DNA from: Paenibacillus sp. FSL H3-0469
GTDB taxonomy: Bacteria; Bacillota; Bacilli; Paenibacillales; Paenibacillaceae
DNA: 64,000 nt
Direction of reading: 5' to 3'
Assembly: GCF_038051945.1 (NCBI RefSeq)
Contig: NZ_CP150302.1
Location: forward strand, 7,192,001 to 7,256,000
A model generated the notes under the pieces. That model saw nothing but the letters and a program-made list of their open reading frames with translations, did no database searches and was not told the origin of the DNA. Of this stretch, positions 1 to 9,800 are shown piece after piece (position 1 is the first letter of the stretch; the number at the start of each line of letters is the position of its first letter). The position numbers and the translations under genes were made by a program.

Positions 1-3000
1 CAGGAAATTATCTACCGTGAGGTAGAAGAGGGCGTCAAATATGTAGAGAACGGATCCATCAATGTCGGCGTAGGCGGCATTACGGTCAAGAACGGCGGCA
101 GAATCCATGAGATTCCAATGGACGGCGTAGCCGGCAATGCCATCATTGAGATGGAGTACAGCAGCAAGGACATGCCGGAATTCAAGCTGCAGGATGCATC
201 AGGTAAACTTTATCCGGTGAAATTCGATAACACGAACACTGATCCTACGGCAAATGCTTTTACACAATATATTCCTGCAAGCTATAAAACGGACAATGGT
301 TCCAAACTCAGCAGTGAAGTGGACATTCGCAGAGCATATATCATTATTCCTGAGAATGAAGCCACAAAGGGCGGCACTTGGAAGCTGACAGCCGTCTCGG
401 CTGTTGATACCAAGCTGCTCAACGTTCCTACTCTGCCAACTCTGGGTGAAGTCAACCTGGCGAAGGACAGCTCGAATGCGAATATGTTCACAGCCTCCTG
501 GAAAGTGGCTAACGCAGCTGAAGGCGATACAGTCAATCTGTATCTGGCTGAGGATGCGGTGACGAACCGCAAGGAAATGCTGAATGGTCAAGAGATTCTG
601 CAGACGGGTGATCCGGGTATGCTGATCGCCAAGGATGTACCGGTCGCCTCTGGCGGCTCGGTTAGCGGTGGAATCACAAGCGGCAGCAAAGTGATCGATG
701 TCACCAATGTAACACTGATGGGCAATCCCGAGGATATCCGCGGGCTGCTCAGACAAGGCAACTACTACCTGCGTGCCGAACTGAAATCCAGCTCGAACTT
801 CGGGACGAAGACTTCTCCGCAGCGTTTTGAGATCATTGATCCGCTGGCACCGCAGAGTGTCAGTGATGTCATTGTTGAGCCTGCCGGCAACGGATTGTTC
901 TCACTCTCCTTCAAGCCGGGAGCGAAGAAATCGGGACACAGCGGCTACGAGCACAGCTACGTGGTCGATGCGAAACTGGATGCTGAAGGCAAAGTGAGTG
1001 AATATGCTCCGTTTGGAGAGCTTTTGTATACCGAACAGGAGCTTAAGCCTTACTGGAATGCATCCACAGGCAAATACGAAGGTCTGTTGATCGGCGGCTG
1101 GAAGGCTGTCTCTACAACAGATGAAGTCTACAAGGGCAGCCTTGAAGGCTCAGTGATTGATTTGAGCAAGGTGAAATACGTCGGCTTGCAGGTGGATAAG
1201 AAGTACGTCATCGGCGTTACTTCCGCAACGGTTCCAACCGAGGATGCCGACAAGCATCAGAACTATCATTATGCCGAGCGGCGGGACAGCAGCAGCACCT
1301 TGCTGCCGACTCCGAAACTGCCGGATCTGACGGTATTGAGTTCATCGGGGACGGTAGATGCCTCCTCCGGGAACTACGTGAACCTGTTAACGAATGAAAC
1401 GAAGCAGAAGCTGACGCTCTCTTCCAAACAGTCCAATGTGACGGTGGAAGCCTTCTATGCTGACAAATCTATCGCTACATTGGCCTTGACGAACAAGGCT
1501 GGCGGCGGAAGCGAAGGCATACTGAATCTCGACCAGTTCCAGACGGACGGGCCGTATGCGATTGAACTCAGGGCCAGAAATACGGCAACTAAGGATATTT
1601 CAGTAACCATGCTGTATCTGACGGTAGATACAATCGCACCGGTGCTGTATCTCACAGAGCCGGTAACGGGTGAACGGACGGCGAATGGTGAGATTCGTGT
1701 AGCAGGAACTACGACTACAGGAACCAAGCTGAGCGCAGTGTATACTGTGAGCCAGTTACAGCCGGACGGGAAATCCAAGGATGTTGAGATTTCTGCTCCG
1801 CTTACCGTGGACTCGTTAAACGGTGATTTCAACGGAACTGTGAAGATTAACTCGGCTGACCCTTCCGTAGCCCTCAGCATTGTGGCTAAGGACGAAGCGG
1901 GCAATCAGAACACAGCGGTTGTGGATATTACGAATGCCGGCTTCAAAGTACCGGTTGCTCTTGTTCTCAAGAGATCGGCTAAGAATCTTGAGCCAGGAGA
2001 TATGGACAAGATCCAGGCTTATCTCAAGGTCTCGGATGGCAAGGATGACAATGGCAAGCCGAAATTCAAGGAAGAGCCGGTAACCGGTAAGGATCTGGAT
2101 AACCTGACTTATCAAGTTGCTGTAGGTGATGCGGTATCCCTGTCAGCCAAAGGCAATGTCACGGCACTTACTACCGGCTCCAGTCTGATTGAGGCAGAGT
2201 ATAAGGTGTCCGAGGGTGTAACGCTTAAGGGCATGCTTGCGGCAACCGTAGCTGTTCCGGATTCGAATGAATTGGGTACTGTGCAAGCCGTATCCTCTCC
2301 AATCAGCGGAGACAGCAACCACACGAAGATCACAGTGACTGCCGCCGGAGATATGACTGGACAGCAGATCGCTTACAAGGTCTTCTCGTCAAGTCCTGAA
2401 GTACTGAAGTATAAAGATAATGTAAGCTCATGGAGTCTGCTTCCGCTCGATGGTATCGTATCCGCTCATCCGGGTGCTACCATTGTGCTGGCTAAGCGTA
2501 CCTCAGTGGACAAGCTGGTTAAAGCTTCCGGCACTGTAGCAGCATCGGTCTGGACCAGCAGCGGTTCAGGCGGTGGTGGTGGCGCTGGCGGTGGCGGCGG
2601 AGGTGCCGTACCGGGAGTTGTTGAAGAACAAGCACCGGAACAGGCAGCCCAGATTACCGTCAACGGCCAGGCCGTAACAGCGGAGTGGGATGGACTTACA
2701 GCTATCGTCCGGATTACGGATAAAGAAGCTGTAGCAGGCAGTGACCTCACAGTAAGCTCCACCGATCCGAATGCCAAAGCATTCAGTATCCGTGTAGACC
2801 AGAGTGTGGTTCAGCAGCAGCTGACTGCGAAGAAGAAGATTGTGATTGAAGTTCCTATGGGCCAACTGGTCATTGCTCCTGAGAATCTTGCAGGTGTAAC
2901 CGCCGGACTTACTATCGGCATTGGCGGTAATAGCACGGCTGACCAGCAGGCGATGAAGGCTATTGCCGATCAGCAAGGCTTCACGCTGATGGCGGCAGGC

Positions 3001-3795
3001 CAAGGTGTAACGGTGAACGTTAATCTGCCGAAGAGCAGCTGGACACCGGCGCTTGCAGCCAAGATCGCGATACCTGCGCCGCTTGCGGCCAAGGAAATTA
3101 CGGCTATGGTGCTTAAGGATAAAGACGGCAACTGGACAACGGTACCGTGGAAGCTGGACGCAAGCGGCACCGCCGTGAATGTACAGCTGACCGGCGAAGG
3201 CAGCCTTTTCTTCATCCGCAACCAGAAGGCCTTCAAGGACATGCCTTCAGGCTGGGGTAAGGAAGGTATCGTTGCTGCTTCTTCCAAGCTGTTCGTGCTA
3301 GGGAAATCTGCGGAACTGTTCGATCCGGCAGGCAAAGTGACCCGGGCAGAATATCCAACCATTCTGCTGCGCGTTGCAGGTCTCATGAACAAGCAGGCAG
3401 CTTCGGCAGGCTTCAGTGATGTCAGCGCCAGCAGCTGGTATAACCGCAGCGTCTCCATTGCCACAGAACTGGGTATTGTTACCGGACTTGAAGGCGGCAA
3501 ATATGCGCCTAAGGATACGCTGACAAGAGTTGAAGCAATGACGATGCTCGGCAGATTGCTGAATCAGGTCAATCCGGGCAGTGAACTCAGCGAGGCCGAA
3601 GTCACTTCGATCCTCAGCGGCTTCACTGACAAGGGCAAGGTTCCGGCATGGGCAAGACAAGCCGTGGCAATGAGCATTAAGAACGGCATTATTCTCGGGG
3701 AAGGCAACCAGGTGAACCCGTCAAGTCCGCTTACGCGTGAACAGGCGGCAGCCATTGCCATCCGGCTTGATCAGTTCATTACAGCCAAGCAATAA
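1..3795 (+). CDS. SLH-domain cell-surface protein, 5' end cut by the window
   Basis: The reading frame is open from base 1, so the real start and signal peptide lie outside the window; the first internal ATG at 118 is not taken as the start. The visible part (about 1264 residues) is a long series of beta-rich, probably Ig-like segments. A pure glycine-rich linker follows at about 2563-2616, then another beta-rich segment. Three SLH repeats close the protein (about 3229-3395, 3409-3565 and 3613-3785), recognisable by FKDM/FSDV openings and TRAE/TRVEA/TREQA endings. SLH domains anchor proteins to pyruvylated secondary cell-wall polymer, so this is an exported wall-bound protein. The function of the N-terminal part is unknown. 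A hairpin and the next, also SLH-bearing, giant gene follow. Confidence 0.9.
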   Translation, partial: QEIIYREVEEGVKYVENGSINVGVGGITVKNGGRIHEIPMDGVAGNAIIEMEYSSKDMPEFKLQDASGKLYPVKFDNTNTDPTANAFTQYIPASYKTDNGSKLSSEVDIRRAYIIIPENEATKGGTWKLTAVSAVDTKLLNVPTLPTLGEVNLAKDSSNANMFTASWKVANAAEGDTVNLYLAEDAVTNRKEMLNGQEILQTGDPGMLIAKDVPVASGGSVSGGITSGSKVIDVTNVTLMGNPEDIRGLLRQGNYYLRAELKSSSNFGTKTSPQRFEIIDPLAPQSVSDVIVEPAGNGLFSLSFKPGAKKSGHSGYEHSYVVDAKLDAEGKVSEYAPFGELLYTEQELKPYWNASTGKYEGLLIGGWKAVSTTDEVYKGSLEGSVIDLSKVKYVGLQVDKKYVIGVTSATVPTEDADKHQNYHYAERRDSSSTLLPTPKLPDLTVLSSSGTVDASSGNYVNLLTNETKQKLTLSSKQSNVTVEAFYADKSIATLALTNKAGGGSEGILNLDQFQTDGPYAIELRARNTATKDISVTMLYLTVDTIAPVLYLTEPVTGERTANGEIRVAGTTTTGTKLSAVYTVSQLQPDGKSKDVEISAPLTVDSLNGDFNGTVKINSADPSVALSIVAKDEAGNQNTAVVDITNAGFKVPVALVLKRSAKNLEPGDMDKIQAYLKVSDGKDDNGKPKFKEEPVTGKDLDNLTYQVAVGDAVSLSAKGNVTALTTGSSLIEAEYKVSEGVTLKGMLAATVAVPDSNELGTVQAVSSPISGDSNHTKITVTAAGDMTGQQIAYKVFSSSPEVLKYKDNVSSWSLLPLDGIVSAHPGATIVLAKRTSVDKLVKASGTVAASVWTSSGSGGGGGAGGGGGGAVPGVVEEQAPEQAAQITVNGQAVTAEWDGLTAIVRITDKEAVAGSDLTVSSTDPNAKAFSIRVDQSVVQQQLTAKKKIVIEVPMGQLVIAPENLAGVTAGLTIGIGGNSTADQQAMKAIADQQGFTLMAAGQGVTVNVNLPKSSWTPALAAKIAIPAPLAAKEITAMVLKDKDGNWTTVPWKLDASGTAVNVQLTGEGSLFFIRNQKAFKDMPSGWGKEGIVAASSKLFVLGKSAELFDPAGKVTRAEYPTILLRVAGLMNKQAASAGFSDVSASSWYNRSVSIATELGIVTGLEGGKYAPKDTLTRVEAMTMLGRLLNQVNPGSELSEAEVTSILSGFTDKGKVPAWARQAVAMSIKNGIILGEGNQVNPSSPLTREQAAAIAIRLDQFITAKQ

Positions 3796-3802
3796 CAAGG
3801 AT

Positions 3803-3835
3803 GTGCCCGTTCGCTCGCAAGCGGGCGGGCACACT
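3803..3835 (+). terminator. Hairpin between the two SLH genes
   Basis: The arms GTGCCCG and CGGGCAC continue inward through TTCGCT/AGCGGG (with G-T pairs) to a CGCA loop, giving about 13 bp. Only a short, mixed pyrimidine stretch follows, so it may be a weak terminator or an mRNA processing/stability element. Confidence 0.5.
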
Positions 3836-3881
3836 TCTCTGGGAAATCCTTAAGTCACAATACTATTCAGGTGGTGTCAAT

Positions 3882-6800
3882 ATGGCTTTGAAGCGAAAAT
3901 CATGGATAGGTTATCTAATAGCACTGGCGGTAGTTGTCGTTGCCGCAGTTGCCGGAGGCATCATGGCCAAGGCTGATCCGCAGACCTGGGACAGCGCGGC
4001 TAGGACCGAGTGGTACGTGCCAACGAATGATACCTTCAAAATAAAGACTGCTGCAGAGCTGGCAGGTGTAGCCAAGCTCGTCAATGAAGGTACCGTAAAC
4101 GGTCTAAGCGGTAAAATTATGGAGATTACCGACAACCTGGATCTCTCCGCTTACCAGTGGGTGCCAATCGGTACAGCCGAGCATCCTTTCCGGGGAACAT
4201 TAATCACGGAAGGCGGATTAATCAAGAAGATTAACGGTTTGAATGTAGTTTCGAACCGTTCTTACCAAGGCTTGGTAGGGAACATGGTAGGCGGTACAGT
4301 AGGCGGCCTGATTTTTGAATCAGGCACCATCTCTGTGACCGGAGTAACCTATGATGTCTATGCCGGCTCTGCCGTAGGTAAAATGAGCGGCAGCAGCATT
4401 GTGTTTGACATAACCAACCAGATCAATATCACCACGGACGCTTCTCCGTACCACTCCTACGCGGGCGGTATTGTCGGGATGGGCGAAGGGATGATCTCGA
4501 ACTCTGTCAATAACGCAGCGGTGTCAGCGTTTGGTTCAGCCGATGTTGGCGGAATGTTGGGCTATGGCGATTCCAGAGGCATTATCATCAAAAAAGTGGT
4601 CAATAATGGATCGGTTCTTGCCCAAGGGACGGATAGCTCCGTGCTTACCGCAGGCGGGATTGCAGGTCATACCACAGGACCGCTTAGTCTAAATGACGAA
4701 GATACGCCAATCATTAATACGGCTCCTGTCACCATTGATGGCGGAAGTCAGGTTGCGGCAGGCGGGATTGTCGGTAAAGTAGACAACACCGTCGTGTTCT
4801 CCAACATGACTACCAATAACGGTGCAATTACCGTTAATGCAGCAGCGGCGGTGAACTCGGCGGCCGGTGCGCTGGTTGGCGCGACAGGCACAGTAGCCAG
4901 CCGTGAGGTTTCCATTACGTTTGTGAACACAGCGCCGGTTACCAATAACGGCGGCAAGAACGTATATACGGGAGGGTTTGCCGGATATACCGGAAGCACA
5001 TTCACTTGGACGCATCCTTATGTGAATACACAGGAGATTACAGCATCAGGCTCAGAGAATGTAGCTACCGGCGGATTCGTCGGATATGCCGCAGGCGGGC
5101 TGGTGACCAGCAATGCTACGGCTGGAGTATTCCAGAATAGCAAGCTGATCTCAGTTAACGGCGTCACAGGAGTCTACACCGGCGGGATTGCCGGTTATGA
5201 TGCAGGCGGGAACATCACCCAGACCTCTTCCACAGGCGAACTGAAGGTTAAAGGTACTACGGATGTATATACCGGCGGTACCGTCGGTTACGAAATCGGC
5301 GGAACCATTGCATCGGCAGTAACCGGCAAGACTACAGCGGGTCATCTGAATATCACTTCCGATGGTACCATCGGCGGAATCGCCGGTTATCTGGAAGGAA
5401 CCGTGACTAATTCTTCTATTAAATATGCAACGCTTCAAGTGACTTCGGCTGGCGGCGTTGTCGGCGGGATTGCCGGTAATGCACAGGGAACGGTAAGCGG
5501 AGTTACTGCCGGGGATGCTGCTTCGGCAGGCTACAGCACCTTGGTGCTCCAGGCTGCGGTAGCGGGGGCGGCAGACGGACAGTATAATGTCACGTTTGGC
5601 GGACTCGTAGGCGTGAATACCAAAGCTTTGACGCTGACCGGCGGCAAGGCTGCACGGATCAGCTTCCTGAATGAAGCCGGAACCAGCGTGTATACAATCG
5701 GCGGGGCAGCAGGCAAGCTGACGTCCGAGGCGGTAATCGGTACTGTAGCTGTGCCTGTAGATGTCCAGGATATCGTTACAGAGCTGAAGGCCGACAAGGT
5801 AAGCTTCGGCGGCGGCGCAGGGCATAACTCGGCTGCCCAGTTCAACGGGCACACGAATCGTATTGAGATTAAGGCTACAGGCGCTTCGGTAAAAGCCGGC
5901 GGTATGTTCGGCGAGAACCATTCGGCCGCAGCCACTCCTTACAATCATGCAGAGAATGTAGTTATCACTGCAAGTGGTGCGGATAACCAGCTTGGCGGGA
6001 ATACCGGCTTCAATGCCGGACAGCTGGTTAACGCTACAGTGACTCAGTTGTCGATTGCAGCCAGCGGTGTCCGTGCGGAAGCGGGCGGAATCGCTGCACA
6101 TTCGGAAGGGACAGAGACTCCTGCTGCACGTGCAGGAATTACTTCTGCTGTTCTGAATGTTCCCGGGTCTGACCCGATGATTACCCTGACAGCAACTGAT
6201 GCTAAAGCGGGAGCGATCGTTGGAGCGGCTACAACGACAGATATTACAATGCCGGAAGTCAACGCTGAAGATGGCGCCTTGATGCTCATCCAGGCGCAAG
6301 CGGCGAAGCCGTCTGTCGGCGGCTTGGCAGGTACCCTTACGAACAGTAGCATCAGCAGTGACAGCAAAAAGGTCAATGTGGAGAATATGCTGATTCTGGC
6401 AGGGCCAGCGGCTGCAGATGCCTATATTGGCGGTATTGTAGGCTACAATGAGTCCTCCAGGCTGGAACGTCTGGCAGGATCAGCGGTGAGTCTGACCATT
6501 AACGCGCCGCGCGCTACTGCAGGCGGGGTGGCCGGATATAACCACGGCAGTGCTACAGGCATTATTGTAGACACATATATCAGCGGTCTGAATTTGAAGG
6601 CTAACAACGGAGCAGTGTCCTCTTATGTCGGAGGCATTGTGGGCCTCAATGCAGCCCAAAGTATTGATCCGGTGCTGAATTCTGTGACCTCAGTCAGCAC
6701 GATTCAGAATACCCGTACACTGGGTACGGTCTCAGCTACCTCCGCAAATGCCATTGTGGGCGGTATGGCCGGCGAGAACCGTACGCTGATTGCCAATAAC

Positions 6801-9800
6801 AGCATTACCGATAAAATTTCGGTGATCTCCAGAGGCAATTCCTCTATCATCGGCGGTCTGGCAGGTGTGAATACAGCATCAGGAACACTCTACTACACGT
6901 ATTCCAATGCGAATCTGACGATTGAGGGTACAGGTACGCATGCCGGCGGCTTGGCAGGCAGCAATGCCGGTGCAGTCATTGGTTCTTATGTAGATATTGA
7001 TGTTACTGGCAATGCCCAAGGAACATCAGGCGGTTCAGTTTACCTGGGCGGGCTGATCGGCAGAAATACAGCCGGTACAGTGGAGCAATCCTACTCCGTT
7101 TCCAAGGTTACGGCGAACAAAGTCTATACCATTGTCGGCGGTCTGATCGGCGAACTGTCCGGCGGAACGGTTAAGAATTCCTATGTGGCGAAAAGTGTTA
7201 ACGCTGCGAACAACAATTCTTACGCAGGCGGCTTCGTTGGCCGAATTACTAACGGTAAAATAAGCAATGTTTACTCTGCGGCAGAGGTTAATGTAGCAGC
7301 TGATAAGACTGCTTATGCCGGCGGCTTCGCCGGACGTTACGATAATGCAAGTAAAGAACTGCTCTACAAGTCTTACTATATTAAAGACGAAGGACTGAAT
7401 ATCAACCGCGACCTGCCTGATTTCGCAGAGGGCAATCACCGCTGGCTGAATGTGCATGTCCGGCTGACCACGATTCTGTCGGAGACATTGAAGGACAGAA
7501 CAGTATTCCCGGGCTTGTCGGGCTGGGACTTTGAGGGAGCCTGGAAATACGGCTCGCTGAGCGCAGCCTACCGTTATCCTGAAGTCAACCGCACTGCCAA
7601 TACCGGTGGCGGAGACAACGGCAATAACGTAAATGCCAATATCAACTGGTACACGAAGGATAAGGATGCAATCGGCTTCGAGATCACCTCGGAGGCTGAG
7701 CTTGCCGGTCTGGCGGGAATTGTCAACGGCACCATTGCCGGTGTGGAGCAATTCGGCTTTAAGGACAGAACGGTGACCGTCATGAATCCGATTCATATCC
7801 AATCCAAGCAATGGGTGCCTATCGGCGATAAGGAAGCTAGTCCGTTTGAAGGAACGTTCGACGGGAAAAGCCTGCTAATTGACGGCCTGACCCTGCAGCC
7901 GGTATATACGCATTCCGGGCTGTTCGGAATCATTGGAGCGGATGCTACAGTGCAGAACATGAATCTTGAGCCGCTCACGGTTGCCGGCAACGGCTACACC
8001 GGTGTACTGGCCGGGACGAACCTGGGTACAGTCAAGAATGTGGACCTTAAGCTGCTTGACGGAGTGAAGGTCAGCGGCGGGGTTGTCGGCGGCATCATCG
8101 GCCAGAACTCAGGCAGTGTTGCCGGTCTGCAGCTTACGCTGGACGGCGGAAGCCGGATTGAGACAGTAGCTGAAGGCGGCATCGCCGGCGGTCTGATCGG
8201 AGACAACACAGCGGATATTACAGCTGACACTTATGTCATCCACGATAAGGACGGCAGCATCGGCAGCGCAGCTGACCATGCGGTTATCGGCGGAATTATC
8301 GGGGTTCAGAATGGAAATGTGACAGGTCTGACCCTTGAAGTGAATTCCAGATACCGGATTTCCTCCACGGGAATGGAAGCCACGGTTGGCGGACTGGTTG
8401 GACATTACCAGGGCGGTCAAGCTGAAGGGCTGACCGTGAGCTTTGCAGACGGTACGCTGGAAGCACGGGGCCTTGGCTCTATCCTTGGCGGTATGATCGG
8501 TCAATCCGATCAGGGGAACAGCATCCGCAATGTAACAGTAACCGGCTCCGGCAGCGGTGTGCAGCTGACAGCTAATGGTACGGCTGGCGGTGTTGTGGGC
8601 GCGAAGGAAGGCAGACTCGGCGGAATGCTGGCCCGTTCTGTGGATAACAGCAGCAGCTTCGATGTTGAACATGCAGCAGTGTCAGGCGTGAAGCTGGCTA
8701 CGACCAGCGACAGCTTGAAGGCTGTGCTAGGCGGGATTGCCGGATCGGCTTCCCGGACGGCAATCAATGACGCCAAGTTCAAGGCTTCTTTGCAGGCCGC
8801 CGGTGAAGTGATCACTGCCGGAGGTATCGTGGGAGAGAGTGATAACTCCATCATCTACAACGCAGATTCGTCACCTGAGCTTCAAGCTGCGGCGAAGAGC
8901 GGTGAGGTCACTGTCGGCGGGATCGCCGGAACGATCTCAGCGGACAATATCAATCAAGGCTTTGATTTTGGCAAGGCATATCCGCTGTATAAGGGGATCT
9001 ACATCGCTAAGGTTCATGATGGACAGATCACAGTCACCGGAACAGACTATCTTGCTGACCTCTATGCGGGCGGTCTGACAGGCAAGAATACGGATGCTTC
9101 CATCTATAGCTCCGAGGTTGCCTCCGGTCTGAAGGTAACCGGCGGCAATACTGTGAGTGCAGGCGGAGTTGCCGGGTACAGCAATGGTATCATTGTGGAC
9201 ACTATTGTCAGAAGCGGTGTGAACGCAGATAACAGCAGAGTGATCAATGCCGGCGGGCTTGTCGGCTGGGGAGACGGCGGCGAGATTCATTACAGTAAGG
9301 TAATCTCCGGCTCCGGCCAGTCTATCACTATCGGATTGGCGGTTACCCTGGGTGAATCGGTGCCGAATACACGCGTCGGCGGGGTCATCGGAATGGCCGA
9401 TCATATCCTGATTACGAATAGCCATACGGATATTCCGGTAGTCATTACAGATACGAATCAGGATAATACGATGTATGCAGGCGGCTTCGCCGGACTGCTG
9501 GGTGAGAACGGCACGCTTGCCGGACAAATTCAGAAGTCTTATGCTACAGGCAAGCTGACTGTCAGCGGCAGATTAGGCTCTTATGTCGGCGGCTTCGCCG
9601 GATCTGTAGATCATTACTCGATCACAGATTCCTATGCCTCCGGTGACATCAGCAATACCGGCTTCGACACACGCAGCGGCGGTTTCGCAGCCTCCGTGGA
9701 GAGAAGCGGCAGCATCAGCAAGTCTTATGCTTTGCAGAGCAAGATTGCTACTGTCGGAGTGAAGTCCTCGACCCGTTCCTACAACGGCGGCTTCGCCGGA